Assembly: GCF_029227915.1 (NCBI RefSeq)
Contig: NC_079875.1
Span: 18,905,001 to 18,969,000 of the forward strand
DNA from: Hydractinia symbiolongicarpus
Taxonomy: Eukaryota > Cnidaria > Hydrozoa > Anthoathecata > Hydractiniidae
Length of the DNA stretch: 64,000 nucleotides
Direction of reading: 5' to 3'
The notes beneath the pieces are model-generated. The model ran no database searches. It saw nothing but the letters and a program-made list of their open reading frames with translations, and had not been told where the DNA came from. Below are positions 9,477 to 19,720 of this stretch, piece by piece (the stretch's first letter is position 1; each line of letters begins with the position of its first letter). The position numbers were made by a program, and so were the translations under genes.

Positions 9477-10139
9477 TCAGGTCAACCCCCAATACTTTTT
9501 GAGACCTACCTTTTCATCCTCTGAAAAGCACCAATCGATGACTCTATCCGGATGCCAGGCTACCGGAAGAAGATCCTCCTTAATCCCAACTTTCCTCTGG
9601 CAATAGGCAGAGAGAAGTTCGGTATCATCTTTAGAAACCGTATCCCATATGTCCTGGGTGACAAACCAGTCGGGCACATACCTGAATAGGTAGAGATTTT
9701 GTTCAACAGCCTCATTACACATGCCTTGCGTCATGAGCCGACCCGGCACCTGGTAGAGCATTTCGGGACCCCATTCAACAGCCTTGTTGCACATGTCCTG
9801 CGTCTTGAATTTTGACGGCACATCCCCGAACACCCCGAGATCTTTTTCAACGGCTTTGCTACAGATGTCCTGCGTTTTGAATTCATCCGGTACATCCCTT
9901 AGCATCCAGGGATTTTTTTCAACAGCCTTATTACACACGTCTTGTGTCTTGAAGCGGTCCGGGACATATTCGAGTACCTCTTCATCTCTTTCAACCGTTT
10001 TGTTGCACATGCCCCGTGTCTTGAATTGATCAGGGACATACCTTAGCATCCAGGGTTCCCTTTCAACAGCCTCATTACACATGCCCTGCGTCTTGAGCCG
10101 GCCCGGGACATATTCGAGCACCTCTTCATCCCTATTCAT
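9477..10139 (-). CDS. Protein of tandem 26-residue VPD/KTQ repeats
   Basis: An open frame of 220 residues starting MNRDEEVLEYVPGRLKTQ. It contains seven or more repeats with the pattern VPDxFKTQxMCNKAVExxPxxL, followed by a non-repeat C-terminus with WHPDRVIDWCFSEDEK. I chose the start at 10139, not the longer frame to 10190, because it follows TATATAATAAAGAA. Such all-helical short repeats look like a protein-binding scaffold and resemble repeat proteins of large DNA viruses; I cannot name the family with certainty. It is the last gene before the terminal repeat, a position with no counterpart in copy B. Confidence 0.6.
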   Translation of the reverse strand: MNRDEEVLEYVPGRLKTQGMCNEAVEREPWMLRYVPDQFKTRGMCNKTVERDEEVLEYVPDRFKTQDVCNKAVEKNPWMLRDVPDEFKTQDICSKAVEKDLGVFGDVPSKFKTQDMCNKAVEWGPEMLYQVPGRLMTQGMCNEAVEQNLYLFRYVPDWFVTQDIWDTVSKDDTELLSAYCQRKVGIKEDLLPVAWHPDRVIDWCFSEDEKVGLKKYWGLT

Positions 10140-10299
10140 TTCTTTATTATATAGAATTTTTACATTGTGGGAGGATTTTATAGCGGTCAAAACTAACGCG
10201 GTTATTTCCCTTGGGGAAATTCCTCTTACTCAAGTGCTGTATACTTTGATGTGCGTTGATTTTAGGGAATTGCGCTAGAATTATTTTGGGATCTTTTAT

Positions 10300-10546
10300 T
10301 CTGGAATTTATGGAATGGTCTTGGATGGTGCTGGATTAATAAGGGATTGTCGTTGATTTGCTGGGGGTGCCGTGACGTGCGCACGCGCTAGAAATTTAAG
10401 GGGTCTTTTTATCTACAGATGACGTCATGAATTGACAGTACTTATTAGGGACTTGCCGTTGACTTGTCGGTGACTGGACGGGGGTTGCTGTGAGTTGCTG
10501 TGACGTGCGCACGTGACTGCGCTAGGACATACATTTCCCTATCTCT
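10300..10546. repeat. Terminal inverted repeat of Polinton copy A (right)
   Basis: Read inward from 10546 the sequence AGAGATAGGGAAATGT and then CTAGCGCAGT parallel copy B's terminal repeat (AGAGATAGAGAAATGTTCC, TAGCACAGTTG), and further in both have AAGTCCCTAATA. An internal duplication (gtgacgtgcgcacg) occurs at about 10372 and 10500. The inner limit is approximate because the other end of copy A is not in the window. Confidence 0.6.
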
Positions 10547-10913
10547 AAAATAATGTTTAAATACGTATAAATAATCTTTAAATGCGTAAAAAAAATCTTT
10601 AAATACGTAAAAAAATGTTTAAATAAATAAAAAGAAAACCCTTGACGGTTTTAACAATTTCCGCTGCCTTTTTTCTGTTTTGTTTAGTTTGTAGAGTTCG
10701 ACTATCAAAAAGTTGACTTCACCTCTAGAATTCATACATTGGGTTTGCTAACGCATGAAAAAAGTCAGATACATTCTATTCAGGTTGCGACTAAATTGCG
10801 AAAGTCACTGATATTTTTACCGACTAAAAATTGTTACCAACATTTTTTTGATGTCGGATTAATGTATAGAAACATTTTTTGGATTTTTAAGTCGCCCTTC
10901 AACCAGGAGACCC
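10547..10913. other. Spacer between Polinton A and LINE fragment
   Basis: AT-rich sequence with several direct repeats of ttaaatacgtaaa (10550-10625), which look like a small degenerate tandem repeat right at the Polinton edge. No gene seen. Confidence 0.5.
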
Positions 10914-12034
10914 GTGATTTTTCTACTAATGGACCTTTCTAAAGCTTATGACTGCCTATCACACGATCTCCTGATTGCAAAGCTTGCTGCTTCCGGTATC
11001 AGCACAAATAGTCTAAAATTACTTTTAAATTATCTCACGTCCCGTAAACAAAGAGTTAAAATAGGCTCATCATTTAGTGAATGGCTTGAGATTATTTGTG
11101 GTGTCCCCCAAGGTTCCATTTTAGGACCACTCCTATTTAACATCTTTATTAATGACTTGTTTTTTGTTATTGTAGAATCAGAGGTATGTAATTTTGCCGA
11201 CGACAATACATTGTATGCATGTGGTTTGAAGTTGGCTTCTGTACTAAATTCATTAACTGTTGATACACAAAATATGCTACATTGGTTTAAAATCAATTCA
11301 CTAAAAGCCAACCCAACCAAATTTCAATTTATAATACTAGGTAAAAAAACAAGAGATAAAATCACTCTACCACTTGAATCAGTTACTTTAAATGAGTCTG
11401 ACCACGTTACACTCCTAGGTATTCAAATTGACAATAAATTAAACTTCAATCAACATATAAACAACTTGTACTCGAGGGCAAATTTTAAACTTCATGCATT
11501 ACGAAGACTACGACCTTATTTATCGCAACCCAAAGCAAAAATACTCAGCTCAAGCTTTATACAGAGTCAATTTAACTATGCACCCCTTATTTGGATGTTC
11601 TGCAGTAAAACTGCATATAGTAAAATAGAGCGAGTACATTATAAAACATGAAGGTTGTATACGATATAGTGAAAGCTGACTATATTGACATTTTAGAAAA
11701 ATACAAGGACAAATCCATCCACCAACGCCACTTAAAAACTTTAGCAATAGAGGTGTTTAAAAGCATTAAGAATCTGAGTCCTGAATTCATGTGGTGCCTA
11801 TTTAGTTTTAAAACATACCAATGTGAGCATAACCTCTGGAGAGGCCCTTCCTTGACTTTACCTAAAGCTAAAACCACTACCTATGGTACAAATTCCATCT
11901 TGTATCAAAGTTGTTGGATATGGAATAATCTTCCCCGTGAAATTAAAAATAGTTCAACCATTGAAGAGTTCACGGTTAAATTAGCCTGCCAGGATTCTAT
12001 TTTATGTAATTGTAAAATATGTAAAAAAAATTGA
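10914..12034 (+). pseudogene. LINE ORF2 fragment (reverse transcriptase)
   Basis: Two overlapping frames, 10914-11651 and 11648-12034, make up the RT core and the C-terminal domain of a CR1/L2-like ORF2, separated by one frameshift. The FADD catalytic motif is kept. The C-terminal part (SIHQRHLKTLAIEVFK, NNLPREIKN) matches the corresponding part of the minus-strand LINE ORF2 at 15547 (MPIHDRNLKSLVTEVYK). Confidence 0.85.
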
Positions 12035-12101
12035 TGAAAAAAAAAAAGTGTAAAATATGAATTGTAAACTTTAATTTATCTTTGCCCAGAATGTTATTTT
12101 T

Positions 12102-12126
12102 CATTATTATTATTATTATTATTATT
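12102..12126. repeat. (ATT)n microsatellite
   Basis: Eight ATT units in the 3' untranslated part of the LINE fragment. Confidence 0.8.
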
Positions 12127-12197
12127 TGTTACGTTAGTTGGTTTTTATTAGCGAAAGCTATCTTGTAAATTTGACCAACGTTAAATAAAGAAACATA

Positions 12198-13378
12198 CAA
12201 AAAGGCGGGGAAAATTACGCTCGCAAACGAATTTTCTGCGGTTAGAACACTGACCACGCTTTTTGATTAGTTACTTCTATTGTTCTCCGATCACGTGGTC
12301 AATATTGGTAACTCTAATCTTTTTTAAGAAAGGGGTTTCACTCACCTAAACAAATATAATTTATTCCTAAGCTATTTAAGAAAGTAAGATGTGGCCAAGC
12401 TGTGCTATTGGTCAATTTGAATTCTAGGTTTGTTTTGAGAAATTAATGTGTTTATTGGTTGACTTGAATTCGGGGTTTGCTCCTTGTGGCAATGATGTCA
12501 ATCTTATTGGCGATTTCAACTCACATTGCTTTCAAAAATGCAACTCTTTGTCGTGGCATTGTTCATCACACAAATTTTGCTTGTTGTGGAAGGACTTGTT
12601 TTAATATCCACGTCGAAATATTGATTAATTTTCGTCGCGGTTTTGTGACGAAGTCAAGCACCTCTAAGATAAAACGAAAAACACAGCATGAGTACTATAA
12701 AATATTTATCAACCGTCATGAACATCGCGAGCAACATTTTTGTTATTGTTTAAGTGGAACTTTAAATCACTAAAACAACAGTGAGCTAGGATCAAAACGT
12801 TTTGGTATTTAGCTCACTGGTTAGCTCAGCGATGCAAAGAAAGTTTACGAGGGTGCCGTGCCGTTTGCGGCTTATCAGCACCCTTATGAAAAGTTTCACC
12901 AAACGACGTAATGTTTTGACTTGTGTATGGCTCCCCTAACAGTGCAAAAAGCAATCAAAAATATCTTTGGAGCATTGAAAGCATAGCTAGCTAGCTTTAA
13001 TAGTTCGTGTTTTAGGAGAGATAAATCACCTAAATAGAATCATAGCCTAACTAGCCATACCTATAGCTGAAAAGAGGTAGGTCTAAAGGGTAGCTAGCTA
13101 GCTTGTAGCTAACAGCTGGCCAGCCAGCAGAGGTTTCACTTTATTACTGTGACAATAAAAATAATCCAACATTTAGCTACCTGCAAATAGACCTTTCCCA
13201 AATTTCCTAATTATGCCAAACTCATTTAAAGAGGTCGATATTAAAATGATTCTTATCCCTAAGTTTTTTAGCAAAAGGTAGAACAAATTACCTAATTTCG
13301 TAAATATTTTTATTCGTTAAGTGCCTCAATTCCGAGCTGAAAGTTACGGTTAAACCCTTCATATAGCCGAGCTTCGTA
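12198..13378. other. No gene recognised
   Basis: AT-rich sequence. A short inverted repeat agtgagcta / tagctcact lies at 12780-12818, and several runs of gctagctagc lie at about 12983-13115. No coding signal that I trust. Confidence 0.5.
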
Positions 13379-14193
13379 AAGGCGGGGGCAAACCAGCCCA
13401 ACATTTCATCCAACATTTTTTCCCATGTTGGATGAGAAAATGCAGTTGGATGAAGCAAAATTTTAGGTTTGTGGGACTGCTTTTAAAAACACTCGAACGA
13501 TAAAGAGTTCATTCATTTATGAAAAACAAAATGGCGGACGGAAGGAATTCTGCAGTGCTGCTTATGTTGCTGAGTGAACTCGTCGACTCAGACGATAAAA
13601 AACCAACCCGCGGAAAAACAAGAGAGTGGATAAAGAGAAGGGAACAAAATAGATATTTTAGTAATATCATTAAAAATTGAAGATCGAAGACAGATTCGGA
13701 TTTAGGGAAATGTTTCGGATGGACGTGGGGGATTTCGATATTTCCTCCTTAATGAAATATCCTATCTGATATCATCGGGTCAGATGAGCAACTGTGGTGG
13801 CCACAGACCAATCTTGGCAGAAGAAAGACTCGCCCTTACTCTTCGTAATGTTTTTATTGAAACGCATCAAATTAAAATCATTCGATTAAAAAATTCAACG
13901 TTCGAAATTCGCGGGATTTTTATATGTTGGATGAAAAGTACCACCAAACCAATCCAACATGAAAATTTACGCAACTCAGATAGAGAATTCCTTTGATCTT
14001 GCCGAAAATGTTGGATGAAATGTTTGACGGCGATCAAACTTCATCCAACATCGTCCAACACGATTTTTTCTTCTCTTTTGAAAATTTTAAAAATTTTTAA
14101 AATTTTGAAATGACTCAAACCAGTCCTACATTTCATCCAACATCACAAAAATTGCATGTTGGATGAAATGTTGGACTGGTTTGCCCCCGCCTT
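13379..14193. mobile_element. MITE-like element, 815 bp
   Basis: Inverted ends aaggcgggggcaaaccag with c or t then ccaacatttcatccaacat on the left and its complement on the right. Inside, the word atgttggatgaa or its complement occurs several times. No transposase. The flanks (TTCGTAAA left, AAGAATG right) show no clear target duplication, so the superfamily is unknown. The 70-codon frame at 13784 is not convincing. Confidence 0.7.
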
Positions 14194-14799
14194 AAGAATG
14201 GCCTCGTTTTTAAAATAATTATTTTCCTTGAATCTAAATAAAATCCTTCTAGAATATTATATTGTATTCTATCTGAATATCTTTATTTGAAAAGCATAGA
14301 ATCATTATAAAATTTGGGATGACGTCATAATTGTTATAATTTATGAAATTCAGGTAAGGTGTATTGAGAATAAAACTGGACCGTTTCCTAAACCAAGCAA
14401 GACTTCAGCAAACCTTTTAGCAACAGATTACACAACAAGACTTCGTAACGTAACAGCACAAATGGTTTTCAAAATGGCAGACAACGAAACGCATTTTGTT
14501 GAACCAATGGCACTAACATTTTGAGGACACGAGCATTAAAAACAAATTGAATTAAACTAATTTAATTCTCTTAAGAAGTTTACATAAATCAGACGAGTTA
14601 AGAAACAGACTAGAAATTAAGTTGAAAAAGTAGAAAAAAAAATATCCAGAAATTAAAATAACACGATAATGTGACAGGTTTATCCATTTTTCCAAAAAAT
14701 GCTGGACGGATGAGTACAATGTGGAAACCAAACAATTTCCTCGCAGAGCGCGGAAATTGAATAATCTGTTAATACATAAAGAAAATCAGACTCATCAGT
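14194..14799. other. No gene recognised
   Basis: AT-rich sequence without repeats, motifs or open frames that I can support. Confidence 0.5.
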
Positions 14800-15250
14800 A
14801 AACTTTGGGTGTTTTTCCTTGCAAGTAGACTGGGTAATAATGGTCGAAAAATAACCCAAATGTTGTTGAAAAGTTGTTTTTAGATGCCATTAAAACCTTT
14901 TCTATAATTCCAAGAGTTGTGCACACCGATTGTTGCACTAAGAATTGTGTTGTTACTGCTGCACAATTTTTTTCCGAAGAAGTCATTTAGACGCACAGGC
15001 TGATGAAAAGTCCCACATGTATGGATCCTCGCATTCCAACCAGAGAATCGAGGCTTGGTGGTCACAAATCCGGCGTACGAAAGGGAATTACATGATACGG
15101 TTTTTTAAAAATATGATTGATGAAAGATTATACAATCCAGATGACCTCATTGAAAAAGAGTGCATGGTTTTGTTTCTCGGATATTATCAGGAAAGAGCTT
15201 CTCAAATTTCAAAACCAATAGAACTGCTACTATTTACGGAAGTCAAAGAG
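14800..15250 (+). pseudogene. rve/DDE integrase-core fragment
   Basis: One frame gives IIPRVVHTDCCTKN (a typical HTD...TEN-like second-Asp context), and after a frameshift near 14985 another gives SNQRIEAWWSQIRRTKGNY, with the QRIEAWW block that holds the third catalytic acidic residue in a widespread animal family of integrase-core proteins. It runs on to about 15250, where the 3' tail of the neighbouring LINE begins. The 5' part is too decayed to follow. Probably a remnant of a DNA transposon. Confidence 0.5.
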
Positions 15251-15546
15251 CAGCAATGCCCATGGAATTTATTTATTTCTTTATTTATTTCTTTATTTAA
15301 AGTTGGATCCAGTATAGTTACAAAGTACTAATTTACACCAACTATCAAATTAAAACATGTAAATACTAAGTTTTAAAAATACAAATAAAATACTAAAATA
15401 AATCATATATTGATCCCCGAATGAGCAGCACAGAGTTTACATTGGCAGTGTATTTCAACGTGCCTGATAACAGATTTGAATTCTTTTAGATCTGTCACAT
15501 TTTTGACACACGCAGGTAGGTAATTCCAGGCTAGGCTAGCGCGAAA

Positions 15547-18311
15547 TTAAAAAGAATTCTGCCCGATACTGCTTTTAGAAGGTGGAATGACCAGTACAGT
15601 ACCACACCTAAGACTGTAAGTAGTCTCCTTCTTTCGAAAAATATCCCACATTAGTTCAGGGTTCAATCCATGAAGACACTTATAAACTTCAGTTACAAGG
15701 CTTTTCAGATTTCTATCATGGATAGGCATCATACTAGATATTTCCAGTATTTCTGTATAGGTTTTCTGCACCAGACCAGTTTTTGCACACAACGCTCTTT
15801 TATGGGTTGCCGAAATGAGATTGTGTGCCTGTTTGCTGCAGAACATCCATACAAGGGGGCAATAATTGAAACAAGGTAAAATAAATGAGTTAAATAATAA
15901 ATCAATCTGATCCTGTTTGAGAAAATTTCGTATCCTCAGGAGTGTTTTGTCTTTGAGGAAGCACTTTTGCACATCCCTTTTACGTGAGGGTAAAATGAAA
16001 GTTTTTCATCCAGAGTAATACCTAGTAACTTAACTTGTTTTGATGGAGCAATAGAAGATGAGCCAATCTGAATGCTGATATTGCCAACATCAGCTCCCAG
16101 AATTATCATCTGAAACTTGCTTGGATTTGCAACCATACCATTTGAGTTGAACCAGTTTACCACTTTGACTATGTCAGAGTGCAAACTTTCTAGAACAGCA
16201 GTAATGCTACTCTTACAACTAAAAATGGTGATGTCGTCGGCAAAGTTGCAGATATCACCCTCTAATAACAGGAACAACAAATCATTAATAAACACATTGA
16301 ATAATATCGGTCCTAGGACAGAGCCTTGAGGAACTCCTAACAAAGTTTCTAACCACTCACTAACCGAGGAGCCTAACCTCACTCGATGTTTCCTGTTTGA
16401 TAGATAGCTCAGTACAAGCTTTAATGTATTATATCCAACGCCATATGCCTCCAGTTTTGCAATTAAAAGACCAAAAGGGAGACAATCAAACGCTTTGGAT
16501 AAATCCATCAAAATTGCACCGACTTTTCCAGATTTTGAGAGACATTCTTGCCACTTTTGAAGCATGTTTAAAATAGCATACTGACAGCTGTAACTCTTTC
16601 GAAATCCACAAAGATATTTAGACAAAAAGGTGTTGAAGAATGGTAACAGTTGTTTGGCTAAAATTCTCTCAAATACTTTGGAAACAGTTGGTAACAAACT
16701 GACAGGTCTATAATTTACCTTGTCTGTGGAGCTACCCTTTTTATATAAAGGGATTATCTCTGCCAAAGATAAAAGACTAGAAAAAACAGAACTGTCAATA
16801 ATAGAACTGTTAAAACATTTTGTAAGTACTGGAACACAATATCTAGCAGCTAATTTAAGCATCTTCGTTTGAATCGAACCACTGACTTTCTTGCTATCAT
16901 CTAACGCAAGAATTTCCTTAAACATGACATCCTCACAAATTGGAGACAACTCAAAAGTATGTGTTTGTTTCTTCGATTTAATGAAGAGGACACTAGGGTG
17001 AGACGCATAATTCTCAACTGCAGCAAGAACAACATCACACTCAGATGAAAGAGCTTGAGGAATGTGTGGCATGTTAAGGTTGTCAGTAATTTTATTAAAA
17101 TATTCATTAAATATGTTTGCAATATCACTATCATTATTATATAATATGTCTTTGTCAACAAGAGTAATTCTTTCTTTACCATATTTGGCTTTTTCATTAA
17201 ACAAAGGTTTTACCGATTTCCAAAAACCTTTACTCATATTACTTCGGGCAAAGTTGGAAAAGAAAGTTTTCTTGTCCTGCCTATTTATATTGACCACCAA
17301 GTTTCTTTGTTTTTTAAATGCTCTCACATCATCGTCTTTCCCGGAAGTGTTAGCTACCCTTTTAAGACGCGAACGTTTCATGATCGCTTTTCTGAGAGTT
17401 TTAGAGACATGGGGCCTATTATTTGCCCTGAGAAACTTGGTTTTCAATGGAGCATGCCTATCTAATAAAGATGTAAATATACTATGAAAATCATCATAAT
17501 TTGAGATATTGGTCATAGACCGAGAAATATCCTCTAAAAAATAAGTTTCATCAAAATTCTTATAGCACCGGTAACTAATTTTAAGTGGTGGTAGTTTGAC
17601 ATATTGTGTTTTAAGCATTGTATAAACTAAGGAATGATAATCACTCAACCCAGTTACAGCCGCTCCTGTATGCATGAGAGAGTGTTTCCTGTTGGAAAGA
17701 ATCAAATCAATGCAAGATCCTGAAGAGGACTTCCAACAAGTTTTCTCCTTCATGTGATTATAAAGGGAGTGAGTTAGTAAAAACTCCCCTAAATCAGTAT
17801 CAGCTGGATCTAGGTTGAAATCACCATTTATCAAGATATTATCATAATTATAGAAATCTTGAGCTTCTGAAAGTTGAGACAAAAAATATTTGGAGTTTTG
17901 ACTTGGTGGTCTATAAATACTGCATACTAACCATTTTTGTTTTCGTAGTCTTAATTCAACAATTGTAACTTGAATATTAGGGTTTAAGATAAACTGCTAA
18001 AGACGACGTGATGGGATGTCACTCTTAACAAAAGTTAACAATCCACCTCTATTCGCGCTGATGTCTAAACGATATGGATTCGAGTAACCATCCGTTACAA
18101 ATTGACTTGAAGGAAATGAACTATCCAGCTTTGTTTCTGCAACTGTTATGACGTCAAAGAGATCACCCATAACACACTTGAAACTCTCAAACTTATTACG
18201 AATTGAGTTGATGTTTATATAACCAATAAAAACATTTTTTGGTTGGTCTCGACGTAAACAATGCATTTTATCAATATTATTCTCCAAATCTGGTTGCTCA
18301 GGAGCCATCAA
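15547..18311 (-). pseudogene. LINE ORF2: endonuclease and reverse transcriptase
   Basis: The APE-type endonuclease is at the N-terminus (IGYININSIRNKF, VAETKLDSSFP, INGDFNLDP, SDYHSLVYT), followed by RT (LMDLSKAFDCLPF, GVPQGSVLGPILFNVFINDL, NFADDITIF) and a C-terminal domain. Lesions: an in-frame TAG at 17997-17999 inside the endonuclease, and a frameshift near 15960; the last frame ends at 15547. The protein would nick the target and copy the LINE RNA. All main catalytic motifs are still readable. Confidence 0.88.
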
Positions 18312-18332
18312 CTCAATGTTGCTCGAAGGATA

Positions 18333-19697
18333 TCAATATTTGTTTATAACTTCAGCTAGATTTTTTGTTAATAATTTAGTACCATTTTTGTTCAGATGTA
18401 AGTTGCTACCATTAAGATGAATTTTGTTGATGTTGTTGTTGACGATATAGCAAATATTTCTTTCTGAACACATCTGTTTCATTAAACTGTTCACCTTATT
18501 AGCTTTTTTCAGCCATTTATCTTCACGATGTGTAATGCTAGAAATTGCAACGCTTGTACTATTAGTGTTGGCAAATGAAGCTAGGTCTACTATCGACTGA
18601 GCAATCTGTTGTTCTGTAGCTTCCGTATTTAAGTCATTTGTTCCTACATGAATAATCAGTCGATCAGGTTTCTTCTCAAGTGATGTTTTAACATGTTGCT
18701 TTATCCGTGCTGTAGTTGTGCCTTTGTGACATTCCATTAGTACTTTATGACTGTTTGTTAATTTGCTTTCAATTTTAGGTGCTTTTACGTCTTTCAAAAT
18801 ACTATCACCTATAATACAAGTGTACTGTATTTTCGGTCTTTTTGTTATGGTCTTGGTTTTTGTTGGATAATCTTCACTAACGTTGCTTTTTTGAAGCGAG
18901 CTTTTTCCATCATATGTTGTCATATAATTATGGTAGTTTGCCATTTTTTCTAATCTGTATTTCAATGACGTTTTAACTGTTGATTTGTATTCTCTGTATT
19001 TATAATTTAACTCATTTCTCACATCTGCTAATTTCTCTTCATTACTATTTTGAATGAGACTATTTAATTTCATATATTTTATATACTCTAATCGTTTCTT
19101 TTTTCTGATCTCCTCAAGTTGATGCTTTAAATGATCGTTTGTCTCCTTCTCAGGTGTTTCGTTAATGTGTTCATAATCGCCATGTTCATCCACAACCTCT
19201 GAAAGTGATGGTGGAGCGTTTAATGGTACGCAATCGGGAAATTCACTGCAATTTGTTCGATTAAAAAGAGACTTACAAGAAGAAATATATCGGTTTTCAT
19301 GAATCAGTGATTTCTTCGCTAGTAAAGTTTCAATACATGTATTTTTAAAACTCATCTCTTCTTTTAAAAATATTATCTCTTTTTCCAAGTTGCGTATAGT
19401 GGTTTTTAGGTTTGTTTCTGAGGCCACATCCTTCAAAACCTTTGATTTTAACGAATCCATTTCATCTAGCACAATACGTTTTATTTCCGTACACAAAACA
19501 GTTCTGGACTTTGACTTCACAATTTTATCATATCTCTTGTCAATGAAAGTCTCTAATTTAGAACACTTTTCGTCGTTACATTCCTCTTCTGTCGTGACAC
19601 TTCTGATTGAAACATCATGATTTAGTTCAACCGGTAAAGTTGAGTTGATATCATTTAACAATAATTCATTAAGAGTTGTGCTAAACACGTCTGCCAT
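18333..19697 (-). CDS. LINE ORF1 with SGNH/esterase domain
   Basis: An open frame of 454 residues. The N-terminal 300 residues are charged and coiled-coil rich (NLEKEIIFLKEEM, LEEIRKKKRLEYIKYMK). The C-terminal 150 form an SGNH-hydrolase domain: IIGDSILKDV (block I), IIHVGTNDLN (block III) and SNLHLNKNGTKLL (block V). ORF1 proteins with an esterase domain are known from CR1-clade LINEs of cnidarians and other animals. It probably binds LINE RNA or membranes; its precise role is not settled. The frame has no lesion. Confidence 0.8.
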   Translation of the reverse strand: MADVFSTTLNELLLNDINSTLPVELNHDVSIRSVTTEEECNDEKCSKLETFIDKRYDKIVKSKSRTVLCTEIKRIVLDEMDSLKSKVLKDVASETNLKTTIRNLEKEIIFLKEEMSFKNTCIETLLAKKSLIHENRYISSCKSLFNRTNCSEFPDCVPLNAPPSLSEVVDEHGDYEHINETPEKETNDHLKHQLEEIRKKKRLEYIKYMKLNSLIQNSNEEKLADVRNELNYKYREYKSTVKTSLKYRLEKMANYHNYMTTYDGKSSLQKSNVSEDYPTKTKTITKRPKIQYTCIIGDSILKDVKAPKIESKLTNSHKVLMECHKGTTTARIKQHVKTSLEKKPDRLIIHVGTNDLNTEATEQQIAQSIVDLASFANTNSTSVAISSITHREDKWLKKANKVNSLMKQMCSERNICYIVNNNINKIHLNGSNLHLNKNGTKLLTKNLAEVINKY

Positions 19698-19720
19698 CTT
19701 CCGTAAGGTGAAGACTTATG

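Larger units (their letters stand above)
1..10546. mobile_element. Polinton/Maverick copy A, right-hand part
   Basis: The segment encodes a packaging ATPase, BRO-N protein, retroviral-type integrase, double jelly-roll capsid protein, penton-like protein and several accessory genes, which is the Polinton/Maverick (adintovirus-like) gene set. The left end and the DNA polymerase are outside the window. The right end is placed at 10546 because its last bases, read inward (AGAGATAGGGAAATGT), match the start of copy B's terminal repeats. The six bases that follow are AAAATA; a target duplication cannot be tested without the other end. Gene order is the same as in copy B but inverted. Most genes are broken, so the element is not functional as it stands. 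Confidence 0.9.
10914..12197 (+). mobile_element. 5'-truncated CR1/L2-like LINE
   Basis: The reverse transcriptase frame begins abruptly near 10905 inside the motif LLMDLSKAYDCL, so the endonuclease and N-terminal part are missing. RT motifs: GVPQGSILGPLLFNIFINDL and NFADDNTLYACG. The frame shifts near 11645 and the C-terminal domain continues to 12034. An (ATT)n run and then TTAAATAAAGAAAC near 12182 mark the 3' end, similar to the tail of the LINE at 15268. 5' truncation is usual for LINE copies. Confidence 0.85.
15268..19720 (-). mobile_element. Nearly full-length CR1/L2-like LINE
   Basis: On the minus strand it has ORF1 (19697-18333), then 21 bases, then ORF2 (18311-15547), and a 3' tail of 8-bp units (aaataaag type) at 15268-15300. 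ORF2 has only a few lesions, so this copy is young. The 5' boundary, upstream of 19697, was not resolved. Confidence 0.85.

Noticed and set aside
12806-12850. tRNA-like words tagctcactggttagctcag
   Set aside because: No B box follows at a usable distance and no fold could be made.
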